From Candidatus Equicola faecalis (lineage in GTDB: Bacteria > Bacteroidota > Bacteroidia > Bacteroidales > Bacteroidaceae): a stretch of 60,041 nt of DNA. Made by a program: the position numbers and the translations under genes. Where the stretch lies: NCBI GenBank assembly GCA_018065185.1, contig JAGHTU010000004.1, positions 1 to 60,041 of the forward strand, given 5' to 3'. The notes below the pieces were generated by a model that was not told where the DNA came from, searched no databases, and saw only the letters and a program-made list of their open reading frames with translations. Positions 8,851 to 17,568 of the stretch are shown piece by piece; position 1 is the stretch's first letter, and each line of letters begins with the position of its first letter.

Positions 8851-9040
8851 TTGCCTCGCCGTCTTTCGCTCGTTGCCTACAAATCATCGCGATCATTTGA
8901 GTAAATCATCGCGATCATTTGGGTAAATCATCACGATCATTTGGACGAATCATCGCGATCATTTGGAGGCTCTGTTGGTTTGACCTTGAGGCTTCGGTTG
9001 CTCGGCTTTGAAGTGTCGTATTGTTCAAGATGCCTTTTAT
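8851..9040 (+). repeat. Dispersed intergenic repeat, copy 1, with four 22-bp tandem units
   Basis: A segment of about 190 bp aligns along its length with the reverse complement of 24190-24383. It begins near TGCCTCGCC, contains CGCTCGTT and CCTACAAATCATCG, then four 22-bp units (8881-8966) built on AAATCATCGCGATCATTTG. It continues with a shared GAGGCTTCGGTTGCTCGGC segment and ends near CTTTTATA. No ORF is plausible in it. It fills the gap between nudC and the terminator of the lipoprotein gene. Confidence 0.75.
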
Positions 9041-9094
9041 AAAGAAAAATACTCTCACCTTTCAAGAGGTTCAGCGATGAAAAAAGAAGTGAGA

Positions 9095-9133
9095 AACAGA
9101 AAAAACAGAGCTCAGCATCTTTTGATGCTGAGC
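9095..9133 (-). terminator. Intrinsic terminator of the lipoprotein gene
   Basis: A perfect 10-bp stem (GCTCAGCATC/GATGCTGAGC, 9110-9133) is followed on the minus strand by a T-rich tract. It lies 45 bases after the lipoprotein stop codon. Confidence 0.8.
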
Positions 9134-9177
9134 CCATTTGTTTGACGTATTTTTTAGTCCTTAATGGCAGAAGACAA

Positions 9178-9963
9178 TTACTGTACCTTCTTCCATGTGA
9201 AAGTGGCGGTGTAGCGTGTGTGGTCTGTTTTTTCGCGGAGGCCAGACCATTTCATTATGCCGTTCTTCATTTCAATGATGTCCCAACTCTCGTAATCGTA
9301 ATCTGCTCCTGGCTTTATACGCCATCGGGAAGTGAGCCAATCGCCGTCAATGTTGTATTCGTTATCCACATCTGTACTCGGTTTCCAACTGTCTCCATAC
9401 TTGTCGTAGTATGTATATGTCCCGTCTGCCTTATATTCGATGCGGTGGTTTATGTCTCCAAATGTCTCTTCTCCAGTCATCTCCACGCCTTCCCACATGC
9501 CGATGATGTCTTTGGAATAATCAGCGGTGACTTTCTGGAAAATAGTACTCATTTTAATAGGGACATATTCATCACCTATTAATCCGTAGTCATCTTCACA
9601 TAATTTGTTTTCGTCAATGGATGTTATTCTAGATCTGATTTTAGAAGATTTATCCTTATCCACAAAACTCTCATATAAATCACTTCCTTTAACTTCATAT
9701 TGGAACTTGAGTTTGTTTTGCCATAGGTATTGACCTTCAAAATAACGGGATGTAGAATAGGTGCCTTCTTTGTTTGTAAAAAATGTTTTGACTAATCTGT
9801 TGTTTGTTAAGACATCCGTCCCATCATTTACAATCTTTTTCCACTTTCCGATAATCTTGGTTTCTATTTCCTTTTGTGATGGGGAGTCATCGCTCTCTGA
9901 ACAGGATGAAAGTGTTACGATTGCTACGATGCCATAAATGGCTAGTTTAAGTATTTTCTCCAT
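9178..9963 (-). CDS. Lipoprotein with two lipocalin-like repeats
   Basis: A 261-residue predicted lipoprotein: a charged N-terminus and hydrophobic stretch end in the lipobox LSSC (Cys about 21), followed by SESDDSP. Asp/Ser directly after the lipidated Cys is common for Bacteroidetes outer-membrane lipoproteins. Two similar segments start IIGKWKKI (about residue 37) and IIGMWEGVEMTG (about residue 150), each followed by beta-rich sequence. This resembles the lipocalin-like and DUF5640-type small barrels of Bacteroidetes. No ligand or catalytic residues can be assigned. A minus-strand TATCTTTG box at 9984-9991 lies about 20 bases upstream of the ATG. Confidence 0.75.
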   Translation of the reverse strand: MEKILKLAIYGIVAIVTLSSCSESDDSPSQKEIETKIIGKWKKIVNDGTDVLTNNRLVKTFFTNKEGTYSTSRYFEGQYLWQNKLKFQYEVKGSDLYESFVDKDKSSKIRSRITSIDENKLCEDDYGLIGDEYVPIKMSTIFQKVTADYSKDIIGMWEGVEMTGEETFGDINHRIEYKADGTYTYYDKYGDSWKPSTDVDNEYNIDGDWLTSRWRIKPGADYDYESWDIIEMKNGIMKWSGLREKTDHTRYTATFTWKKVQ

Positions 9964-9983
9964 AATTTATAAAATTTAATGCG

Positions 9984-9991
9984 CAAAGATA
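9984..9991 (-). promoter_or_regulatory. -7 box for the lipoprotein gene
   Basis: The minus strand reads TATCTTTG, matching TAnnTTTG, 20 bases before the start codon. No good TTTG was found at the expected distance. Confidence 0.45.
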
Positions 9992-10048
9992 AGAAAAAGT
10001 GGACAAAGTACGCACGATTAAGAAAACATTTTACTTTTTAATGTTTCT

Positions 10049-10079
10049 CACGCGCGCACGCGCGTACCTTAATAAGGTG
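10049..10079. repeat. Alternating CG/CA tract joined to ACCTTA-A-TAAGGT palindrome
   Basis: An alternating purine-pyrimidine tract (CGCGCGCACGCGCG) runs into the palindrome ACCTTAATAAGGT. Read on the other strand, the junction resembles the sequence at 35922-35957. Such tracts can adopt Z-form DNA; whether this one does is not known. Confidence 0.5.
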
Positions 10080-10169
10080 TGCCGAACATTATCATAAAAT
10101 AATTTTATAATTTTCAAGAGAAATTAATTACATCATCATGGCATCATCATGCTTCCGCTTGCTTGCGAA

Positions 10170-10257
10170 AAATCAACCCATCAACATGGGCAAATCAAGC
10201 CGTCAACATGAGCGAATCGAGCCATCAACTTGAGTGAATCGAGTTGTCTCGTTGTAC
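10170..10257. repeat. 22-bp tandem array, about four degenerate units
   Basis: Units start AAATCAACCCATC, AAATCAAGCCGTC, GAATCGAGCCATC and GAATCGAGTTGTC, spaced exactly 22 bases apart (10170, 10192, 10214, 10236). The last unit is most diverged. The sequence differs from the other arrays but the period is the same. The whole 9964-10573 gap carries only this array, the CG tract and the sigma-factor promoter. Confidence 0.65.
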
Positions 10258-10456
10258 ATCGTGATGGTTAGACTCGTTCCTCACGATGGAAAGGCAAAGG
10301 CAATCGAGCGTTTGACAAAAAACATACGTCAGTTTGAAGATTTCGAGACGTCAGATTCTAGGGACAAATGGCAGTTTTTGACCATAAAAAACCAGAGGCT
10401 TACATGTACGTCAAGCACTCATTGAACCGCATCGTAGTTAATTTATGTTAATGCTT

Positions 10457-10488
10457 TTTCACTGATTGTCATTCTTTGCCTATCTTTG
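10457..10488 (+). promoter_or_regulatory. Promoter of the sigma-factor gene
   Basis: TTTC (10457-10460), 20 bases, then TATCTTTG (10481-10488). This is one mismatch from TTTG-N19/20-TAnnTTTG and leaves a leader of about 80 bases. Confidence 0.55.
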
Positions 10489-10573
10489 TCCCCCGATAAA
10501 AATCTTTAATAACAAACAAAACACAATTGCCTATAGGAAAAACATTACATCTATTGAATTAAATTTTAGTGTA

Positions 10574-11170
10574 ATGAACAATTTTTCACAAGTAACGGAT
10601 GAGCAACTTGCCCTTCGTTATATTGATGGTGACAACAAGGCTTTTGATGAGTTATTAAAGAGGACACAATCCAAACTATACGATTACATCTTCTTTATGG
10701 TGAAAGATGCCCAATTGGCAGATGACATCTTTCAGGACACTTTCATCCGCGTCATTGACAGTATGCACAACGGACACTATACCGAGAACGGCAAGTTCAT
10801 GGGCTTCCTGATACGCATAGCACACAACCTTGTGATGGATCATTTCCGTAAAGCAAAAAACAGAAAAGTGGTGGAGTCTGACGAAGACCTCGCCATTACC
10901 TCCTACAAAAGTGGAGAAAACATGGACATCAATCGTGAAGATATTTACGTACACGACCAATCCGTAAACGAACTGAAAATACTGATGAACTCACTTCCGG
11001 AGAACCAAAGGAAAGTGGTCTATATGAGATGCTTTATGGATATGAGTTTCAAGGAGATTGCTCAAGTCACCTCATGCAGTATCAACACTGCGCTAGGACG
11101 TATGCGCTACGCAACCATAAATATGCGCAAAATGGCACGCGCACACAACATTTCTATGCCAACTCTTTAA
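10574..11170 (+). CDS. RNA polymerase sigma factor, ECF-type sigma-70 family
   Basis: A 198-residue sigma factor with region 2 (DELLKRTQSKLYDYIFFMVKD, then DDIFQDTFIRVI) and a region 4 helix-turn-helix (LPENQRKVVYMRCFMDMSFK and EIAQVTSCSINTALGRMRYA). It lacks regions 1.1 and 3, as expected for the extracytoplasmic-function group. The ATG at 10574 begins MNNFSQVTDEQLAL; an open frame upstream looks like leader. No anti-sigma gene is next to it, so regulation may be transcriptional or through an unlinked partner. Its 3' end overlaps the convergent rpe gene by 17 bases. Confidence 0.88.
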   Translation: MNNFSQVTDEQLALRYIDGDNKAFDELLKRTQSKLYDYIFFMVKDAQLADDIFQDTFIRVIDSMHNGHYTENGKFMGFLIRIAHNLVMDHFRKAKNRKVVESDEDLAITSYKSGENMDINREDIYVHDQSVNELKILMNSLPENQRKVVYMRCFMDMSFKEIAQVTSCSINTALGRMRYATINMRKMARAHNISMPTL

Positions 11171-11804
11171 GAGAGCGTATGCACCCTATCGGGTCAGCAT
11201 TACGAAACACATAACTACCACTGACCAAAACATCAGCACCGGCTTTAACAAGACGCGGTGCTGTTTCATTCTGTACACCACCATCGACTTCTATCATAGC
11301 CTTGCTTTCGGTGCGGGCAATCATTTCTCGGAGGTCACAAATCTTAGTGATGGAATCTTCGATGAACAGCTGCCCACCGAATCCGGGATGGACACTCATG
11401 ATGAGCACCATATCAACATCTCTCACTATATCTTCCAATACGCTGATAGGTGTCTCAGGATTTATCGTCACCGCTGCCTTCATCCCTGAATCATGAATGT
11501 CGTTTACGACCTTACCAAGATTCTCACATGCTTCGTAATGCACGTTCATCATCATTGCCCCAAGAGCCTTCACCTTATCAAGATAATTTTCAGGATGCAC
11601 CACCATCAAATGAACATCCAGTGGTTTTCTGCACGCCTTCGCCACAAACTGCAATACGGGAGGTCCGAATGACAGATTCGGAACAAACACACCATCCATC
11701 ACGTCAATATGAAGCCAATCGGCATCACTGGCATTTATCATCTGCATTTCGCTGTCCAGATGCAGGAAATCAGCAGCAAGTAGTGAAGGTGCAATCTTGA
11801 CCAT
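11154..11804 (-). CDS. rpe: Ribulose-phosphate 3-epimerase
   Basis: This cytoplasmic TIM-barrel enzyme interconverts ribulose-5-phosphate and xylulose-5-phosphate in the pentose phosphate pathway. The signature segments are APSLLAADF, WLHIDVMDGVFVPNLSFGP, DVHLMV, SVHPGFGGQ and MIEVDGGV, with the phosphate-binding VSGSYVF near the C-terminus. The metal-binding His/Asp residues are retained. The length of 216 is usual. It lies 239 bases downstream of fmt in the same direction, probably with its own promoter. Confidence 0.96.
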   Translation of the reverse strand: MVKIAPSLLAADFLHLDSEMQMINASDADWLHIDVMDGVFVPNLSFGPPVLQFVAKACRKPLDVHLMVVHPENYLDKVKALGAMMMNVHYEACENLGKVVNDIHDSGMKAAVTINPETPISVLEDIVRDVDMVLIMSVHPGFGGQLFIEDSITKICDLREMIARTESKAMIEVDGGVQNETAPRLVKAGADVLVSGSYVFRNADPIGCIRSLKELA

Positions 11805-12043
11805 AAGAATTATAATTTATGCATTCGGTACTGACTTTACCTCATTCAAAGAATAGGCATACCGACGGATAAAGTCCAAAGTATGCTGACTTGGGCGTGG
11901 GGTTGCATTAAGTAAGGAATTTGGTTGAGTAAAATATATCATAGGCTTTGCGTATTTTATTTACATAAATGTAACGTGGCAAAGGGTGCGTTTATTACAT
12001 TTTATCAGCAAAAAAAACATCTTATCGAAAAACTTACTCAAAC

Positions 12044-12940
12044 TCATTCAAAGTGAAACTCTCTACCATGTTGACCATTCAGGAACTCACGATACGTCAT
12101 ACGCTTCTTGCCCGCCACCTGCAGTTCCAATATCTCAATGCTCTCCTCATGAGGCTCAACGGAAAATATTTTCACTGACTGTCGCCTGCCCATAGCATCA
12201 ACAAGTTCTGTCCATGCCGTAGGATAAGGCGAAAGGCCACGCACAAAATTATAGATTTCACGCGGAGAGCGATTCCAGTCAATGCGCGTATTCTCCTTAA
12301 AAAGTTTCGGAGCAGGTTTCAAGCTATCATCACCGACAGGCTGGGCTATGGTCTTCACCCTGCCGTCAGTCGCAAGAATCTCTTCCAGCGTCTCGATACA
12401 AACCTCGCTACCAAGTTTCATCAGTCGTTCATATACGTCTTCCACGTTGTCGCTGTCCAAAATCGGTGACTTGCGTTGCATGATTATCCTGCCGGTATCT
12501 ATCTCATGGTCGAGGAAAAATGTCGTAACCCCTGTCTCCTGCTCGCCATTTATGACAGCCCAATTGATTGGAGCAGCCCCACGATAGTGCGGAAGAAGTG
12601 ATGCATGGACATTGAAAGTACCAAAACGTGGCATTGCCCACACCACTTCCGGCAACATACGGAATGCTACGACCACCTGAACATCGGCATGAAAAGAACG
12701 CAACTGCGAGAGGAATGCCTCATCCTTCATCTTCTCTGGCTGCAACACCGGCAACCCTTGTGACAAGGCATACTGTTTCACCTCCGACGGATGCAACACC
12801 GACATGTGCCGTCCCACAGGGCGGTCTGGTTGTGTCACCACCGCCACTACGTTGAACCCACTTTCTACAAGGGCTTTCAGGCTCTCCACAGCAAACTCAG
12901 GAGTGCCCATGAAAATAACTCTCAAGTCTTTCTTTTCCAT
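12044..12940 (-). CDS. fmt: Methionyl-tRNA formyltransferase
   Basis: Fmt formylates initiator Met-tRNA using 10-formyl-tetrahydrofolate. The N-terminal catalytic domain shows VIFMGTPEFAV, the catalytic NVHASLLPHYRGAAPINW (Asn/His about 110) and FFLDHEIDTGRI (catalytic Asp). The C-terminal tRNA-binding domain carries NFVRGLSPYPTAW. At 298 residues it is slightly shorter than the common 310-330, with a trimmed C-terminus. Its ATG abuts the clc stop codon with no gap. Peptide deformylase, which acts after it, is encoded at 56909-57463. Confidence 0.95.
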   Translation of the reverse strand: MEKKDLRVIFMGTPEFAVESLKALVESGFNVVAVVTQPDRPVGRHMSVLHPSEVKQYALSQGLPVLQPEKMKDEAFLSQLRSFHADVQVVVAFRMLPEVVWAMPRFGTFNVHASLLPHYRGAAPINWAVINGEQETGVTTFFLDHEIDTGRIIMQRKSPILDSDNVEDVYERLMKLGSEVCIETLEEILATDGRVKTIAQPVGDDSLKPAPKLFKENTRIDWNRSPREIYNFVRGLSPYPTAWTELVDAMGRRQSVKIFSVEPHEESIEILELQVAGKKRMTYREFLNGQHGREFHFE

Positions 12941-14731
12941 CTATTCCTCCGATAAATCTGCAACTATCTTTCTGTACATGCCATACATACGTTCACGCGT
13001 GATATAGCCCTTCAGCATACCGTTCTCGTCCTCCACCGGCAGATATTCGGCATGCGTCTCATCAAAGATACGCATCACGTCATTCATAGGGTCGTTGATG
13101 CTGAGCAACGCCTTTGGTGCGTGCATGAGTTGGGCAACCGTAAAACGCCCATAAAGTTCTGTCCTGAAAATGATATGACGTATCTCACGCACATCCACCT
13201 CACCCTGCAAATGCCCATCTCGACTGACGACTGCCATCACAAACGTCTGCGAATTGGAAATGGCATTCACGAGTTGTCCCAGATTCTGTTCAGGCAACAC
13301 CCTGTCAACATCTTTTTCAATGACGGACTCCAGATTCATCAGCGTCAGCACCGTGTGGTCTGTATGGTGTGTGAGCAGAATACCTTTCCGCGCCAACTGG
13401 TTTGCATAAATGCTGTGTGGGACAAATATCTTTATCGTCAGATAAGAACATACGCTGACAATCATCAGCGGGAGCATCAGTTCATACCCCCCTGTGAGTT
13501 CGGCGATAAGAAAGATACCTGTCAGCGGTGCGTGCATCACGCCACTCATCAATCCAGCCATGCCCAGCAGTGCGTATGTGTCGTATGCAACGAACTGCCC
13601 CAACTGATAATCATTCAGTAGGTGTGCAAACAGAAATCCCGAGAGTGCGCCAAGAAACAGGGATGGGGCAAAGATACCACCCACACCACCGACACCAGTC
13701 GTTGCCGAGGTGGCAAGCACCTTTAGAAGAATCGTCATAGCAACGAAGAACACCAGCATTCCACCCTCACCAGAAAACAGCGAGCCATCCATCATCGAGT
13801 TATAGTCAGTCGGAGTCCTACCATTGAGTATCATCATTATAGTCTGATACCCCTCCCCATATAACGTAGGGAAGAAGAATATCAGTACACTCAATATGGC
13901 TCCGCCAAATATGATGCGCACATAGAAATGATGACTGAGCTTTGAGAACATCCGTTCACAGACATCCGACGTGCGGACGAAATACAGGCTTATTAACCCA
14001 CAGCAGATTCCGAACAGTATGGCAAGAGCTATGCTTCCCAGTTGCAGACGGAACATCTCGTGTGATGGTTCATAGGCAAACATCGCCGTCGAAGAAGTGA
14101 AGAAATATGTCAGTGATGTTGCGGTGATAGACGATATCAGTAGCGGTAACAAAGATGACATGGTAAGGTCTATCATCAGCACCTCAACGGTAAACACAAG
14201 ACCGGCTATCGGTGCTTTGAAGATGCCAGCCACGGCACCGGCAGCACCACAACCGACAAGAAGCATCAGCGTCTTTGAGTCCAACCGAAAGAAATTGCCT
14301 AGATTGCTACCAATGGCAGAACCCGTAAGCACTATCGGTGCCTCGGCACCCACCGAACCACCGAAGCCGATGGTGATGGCGGAAGTGAGCATACTGCTCC
14401 ATGTGTTATGTCGGCGTATGCGTCCACCACGGCGCGAGATGGCATAGAGGATATGCGTTATCCCATGCGACACATTGTCGCGCACCACATAGCGCACGAT
14501 GAGTGCAGTGATGAGAATACCTATTGTGGGCAACACCAGATACACCCAGTTCACACTCGTCACGGCAAGATATGACTGCACCAGATGCTGAACAAGACGG
14601 ATGAGGAAATGCAGAAGCAATGCTGCCCCACCCGACAACAAACCGACAACAAATGAAAGCAACAACACCAGTTGCTGCTGCGTCAGATGCTTTCTCTGCC
14701 AGTTGTTGAATTGTTCAAACGGTTGCATCAT
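12941..14731 (-). CDS. ClC-family chloride channel/antiporter with CBS domains
   Basis: A 596-residue inner-membrane protein. Residues about 20-430 form the multi-helix ClC pore, with GGSVGAEAPIV (the glutamate matches the gating Glu of GxEGP), VFTVEVL and GGIFAPSLFLGA. The N-terminal selectivity segment reads SHGITHIL where GSGIP-type proteins have a serine. The soluble C-terminus (about 450-596) contains a pair of CBS domains, usually nucleotide-sensing. Transport of chloride, with or without proton exchange, is a family-level inference; fluoride-specific features are not evident. The stop abuts the fmt start, and the start lies 4 bases after the tsaC stop. Confidence 0.9.
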   Translation of the reverse strand: MMQPFEQFNNWQRKHLTQQQLVLLLSFVVGLLSGGAALLLHFLIRLVQHLVQSYLAVTSVNWVYLVLPTIGILITALIVRYVVRDNVSHGITHILYAISRRGGRIRRHNTWSSMLTSAITIGFGGSVGAEAPIVLTGSAIGSNLGNFFRLDSKTLMLLVGCGAAGAVAGIFKAPIAGLVFTVEVLMIDLTMSSLLPLLISSITATSLTYFFTSSTAMFAYEPSHEMFRLQLGSIALAILFGICCGLISLYFVRTSDVCERMFSKLSHHFYVRIIFGGAILSVLIFFFPTLYGEGYQTIMMILNGRTPTDYNSMMDGSLFSGEGGMLVFFVAMTILLKVLATSATTGVGGVGGIFAPSLFLGALSGFLFAHLLNDYQLGQFVAYDTYALLGMAGLMSGVMHAPLTGIFLIAELTGGYELMLPLMIVSVCSYLTIKIFVPHSIYANQLARKGILLTHHTDHTVLTLMNLESVIEKDVDRVLPEQNLGQLVNAISNSQTFVMAVVSRDGHLQGEVDVREIRHIIFRTELYGRFTVAQLMHAPKALLSINDPMNDVMRIFDETHAEYLPVEDENGMLKGYITRERMYGMYRKIVADLSEE

Positions 14732-14735
14732 GCTT

Positions 14736-15305
14736 TTATTGTCTTATTATCTTCACCTCACCATTAGAGGAAAGTTTGATGATGCTTGATGGTTGATGCG
14801 GTTCATGTTCCTGTCGGCGTGCAAAGCACACGTAATCTACTGCATCGAGAATTTCCTGACTTATATCCCGATAGTTCTGTGCCGCAGGTTCGCCACTGAT
14901 ATTGGCAGAGGTGGAAACGAGTGGCTTCTGGAAACGGTAACACAACTGCTGTGAGAATCTCTCGCGGGTAACCCTCACGGCAAGACTACCATCTTCTGCC
15001 ACGAGGTTCGGAGCCACATTCACGGCATCGTCAAGGATGATTGTCGTCGGTTTGTCTGCAATATCAATGATGCTCCATGCCACCTCAGGCACATTGCGGA
15101 AATAACGCTGCATACGCACGTCACTATCAACAAGGCAAATCATTGCCTTCGAATCATCACGATGTTTTATCTCATACACTCGCCTTACTGCTTCGGCATT
15201 CGTCGCATCGCAACCGATGCCCCACACCGTATCCGTGGGATAGAGTATCACCCCTCCCTCTTTCAGCACCTTGACGGCATTCCTTATATCCTCTTCTTCT
15301 TTCAT
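14736..15305 (-). CDS. L-threonylcarbamoyladenylate synthase (Sua5/YrdC/TsaC family)
   Basis: This enzyme makes threonylcarbamoyl-AMP from threonine, bicarbonate and ATP, the first step of t6A37 tRNA modification. The YrdC fold is shown by GGVILYPTDTVWGIGCDA, YEIKHRDDSKAM, VAEDGSLAVRV and the signature STSANISGEPA. The length of 189 matches the short TsaC form without a Sua5 domain. It lies between prfC and clc in a tightly packed minus-strand run that includes other translation genes. Confidence 0.93.
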   Translation of the reverse strand: MKEEEDIRNAVKVLKEGGVILYPTDTVWGIGCDATNAEAVRRVYEIKHRDDSKAMICLVDSDVRMQRYFRNVPEVAWSIIDIADKPTTIILDDAVNVAPNLVAEDGSLAVRVTRERFSQQLCYRFQKPLVSTSANISGEPAAQNYRDISQEILDAVDYVCFARRQEHEPHQPSSIIKLSSNGEVKIIRQ

Positions 15306-15310
15306 GACGT

Positions 15311-16882
15311 TCAGAATTCACTTGTGAAATGGAAGCGTATGTTCTTGAAATCCTCCTGAGCCATCTGCAACATATAACTGCTATCGGCAAGAAACACATC
15401 ACGCCCATCCTTATCCTTAGCAAGATACTGATACTTACGTTTCTTGAAATTATCCAGTTCCTCCGCATCATCACTCTCTATCCAACAAGCCTTGTAAAGA
15501 TGAACTGGCTCCCAACGGCAACGAGCGTTGTATTCGTTTTCCAAACGGTATTGTATCACCTCAAACTGTAACTGACCGACAGTACCTATAATCTTGCGAT
15601 TATTGAACTGGTTGACGAACAACTGCGCCACACCTTCGTCCATGAGTTGGTCGATACCCTTATTCAACTGCTTTGCCTTCATCGGGTCATCATTTTCAAT
15701 ATACTTGAACATCTCCGGTGAGAACGATGGCAAACCACGAAAATGCAACTGTTCGCCCTCCGTGAGCGTGTCGCCTATCTTGAACGTACCATTGTCTGGC
15801 AAGCCGACGATGTCTCCCGGATAAGCCTCATCCACCGTACTCTTGCGTTGGGCAAGAAACTGTGTAGGTGAGGAGAAACGCAACTGCTTGCCATGTCTCA
15901 CATGAAGATAAGGGGCATTGCGCACAAACTTACCACTGCACACCTTACAGAAAGCGATACATGAGCGATGATTTGGGTCTATATTTGCCGTTATCTTGAA
16001 GATGAACCCCGTGAACTTATCCTCTTCTGGACAGACTGTTCTTTCTTCTGCCTCGACCGGTCGTGGTGAGGGAGCAATCTTCACAAAACAGTCTAACAAT
16101 TCCTGTACACCGAAGTTATTCAGTGCACTACCGAAGAACACTGGTGCCACATCAGCCGCCAGATAGTCGTCAACACAGAACTCTGGATACACGCCTTCGA
16201 CAAGTTCCAAATCCTCTCGAAGTTTCTTCGCATTGCCCTCACCCACCATCTGCTCAAGTTCTGCAGAGCGGATGTCCACCTCCACCTTCTCCGTCACGCG
16301 CTGTTTGTCGGACTTGAAAAGATTAAGGTTGTTCTCATAGATATTATACACTCCCTCGAATCTTGCGCCCTGATTGATAGGCCACGACAGAGGTCGCACG
16401 CTTATCTGCAGTTCCTGTTCCAGTTCATCCAACAGATCGAAAGCATCACGCCCCTCACGGTCCATCTTGTTGATGAAGATAATAACAGGCGTCTTGCGCA
16501 TACGGCAGACATTCATCAGTTTCCGCGTCTGCGTCTCCACACCTTTTGCACTATCCACTACTATAATGGCAGAATCCACTGCCGTAAGTGTGCGGAAAGT
16601 ATCTTCCGCGAAATCTTGATGACCCGGTGTGTCCAGAATATTTACTTTATACCCATTATAGTCAAACTCCATGACGGAGGTTGATACCGATATTCCACGC
16701 TGCTTCTCGATATCCATCCAGTCGCTTGTGGCTGTCTTGCGTATCTTGTTTGACTTTACGGCACCCGCCACCTGTATCTGACCGCCGAAGAGAAGAAACT
16801 TCTCTGTCAGTGTTGTCTTTCCAGCATCAGGATGAGATATTATGGCAAAGGTGCGCCGTCTTGATATTTCGTCTTTCATCAT
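15311..16882 (-). CDS. prfC: Peptide chain release factor 3
   Basis: RF3 is a GTPase that removes RF1/RF2 from the ribosome after termination. It shows the G1 loop [18 protein letters not shown] (G3), NKMDREG (G4), the EF-G-like domain II and the RF3 C-terminal domain with GVLQF-like [17 protein letters not shown]. The frame is open to a TTG further upstream, but that lies in an AT-rich repeat. I use the ATG at 16882 (about 523 residues; the adjacent ATG at 16879 is equally possible). tsaC follows after 5 bases. Confidence 0.95.
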   Translation of the reverse strand: MMKDEISRRRTFAIISHPDAGKTTLTEKFLLFGGQIQVAGAVKSNKIRKTATSDWMDIEKQRGISVSTSVMEFDYNGYKVNILDTPGHQDFAEDTFRTLTAVDSAIIVVDSAKGVETQTRKLMNVCRMRKTPVIIFINKMDREGRDAFDLLDELEQELQISVRPLSWPINQGARFEGVYNIYENNLNLFKSDKQRVTEKVEVDIRSAELEQMVGEGNAKKLREDLELVEGVYPEFCVDDYLAADVAPVFFGSALNNFGVQELLDCFVKIAPSPRPVEAEERTVCPEEDKFTGFIFKITANIDPNHRSCIAFCKVCSGKFVRNAPYLHVRHGKQLRFSSPTQFLAQRKSTVDEAYPGDIVGLPDNGTFKIGDTLTEGEQLHFRGLPSFSPEMFKYIENDDPMKAKQLNKGIDQLMDEGVAQLFVNQFNNRKIIGTVGQLQFEVIQYRLENEYNARCRWEPVHLYKACWIESDDAEELDNFKKRKYQYLAKDKDGRDVFLADSSYMLQMAQEDFKNIRFHFTSEF

Positions 16883-16938
16883 CTGTTCGATTGTCAATAG
16901 TCAACAACTAATTATCAATTGTCAATTATCAATTTTAT

Positions 16939-17481
16939 TTAGTATTCCAACGGTTTCTCCTTATCCTTGAAATAATAGTCATTCAACAATCCGATAAAGG
17001 TGGTTATCTCCTTCACCGCACGTTGGGTATCTTCACTTATCTCTTTCTTCTGTAATTTCAGCATCATCACACCATACAAAGCATCAAAGCAGGTCTCGAT
17101 TTCACCATGAGCAATCTCACCTGCCTTACGGCGCAGTTCCACGATATATGGCAACACCTTATAATACTGTGCCACATAGAAAGGATATTTGCCTGAATTC
17201 AGCAACAGATCGTTGAGTTCGCACAGCAGTTGCATCGTCACCTTGTTTATCTGCAGATGCCCCTGTTCCGTGATGCCTTCTTCCTTCATCATACGCACAA
17301 GATTGTGCCACCATGTCTCTTCCTCATCAAGGGCATCACCTTCCAGATGGAACGTCGAAACATATTCACGCCTGATGCGCAGCAGGTCGCACCTATAAGC
17401 GCGTATTATATCCTCCACCTGCCACATATACAGCAGATATTCTGCAATGTTGGTCTTACGTAATTTTTCGGCTATATACAT
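16939..17481 (-). CDS. DUF4924 family protein
   Basis: A 180-residue, mostly helical cytoplasmic protein of the DUF4924 family, which is confined to Bacteroidetes. It has no signal peptide or membrane segment. The recognisable start is MYIAEKLRKTNIAEYLLYMW, with later conserved segments PFYVAQYYKVLPYI and FIGLLNDYYF. The function is unknown. It lies upstream of prfC and downstream of the LysE-like gene in the same direction, so co-transcription is possible. Confidence 0.8.
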   Translation of the reverse strand: MYIAEKLRKTNIAEYLLYMWQVEDIIRAYRCDLLRIRREYVSTFHLEGDALDEEETWWHNLVRMMKEEGITEQGHLQINKVTMQLLCELNDLLLNSGKYPFYVAQYYKVLPYIVELRRKAGEIAHGEIETCFDALYGVMMLKLQKKEISEDTQRAVKEITTFIGLLNDYYFKDKEKPLEY

Positions 17482-17568
17482 CCCGTATTATATAATGAGT
17501 TATGTGTTATCGGATTATGGTCAAAGGCTCTTTCCATCAGTTCCTGACTATTAACCCTTTCCCATCAT

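Noticed and set aside
8881..8966. CRISPR array
   Set aside because: Units are directly adjacent with no unique spacers, and no cas genes are present. The same holds for the arrays at 10170, 24269, 35531 and 35770.
10234..10425. Open frame of 63 codons in the gap before the sigma-factor gene
   Set aside because: It starts inside a repeat unit with a TTG codon and shows no homology or coding pattern.
11841..12053. 11-bp direct repeat CTCATTCAAAG at 11841-11851 and 12043-12053 as target duplication of an inserted element between fmt and rpe
   Set aside because: The second copy is inside the fmt coding end, there are no terminal inverted repeats, and the repeat could be chance; not enough to call an insertion.
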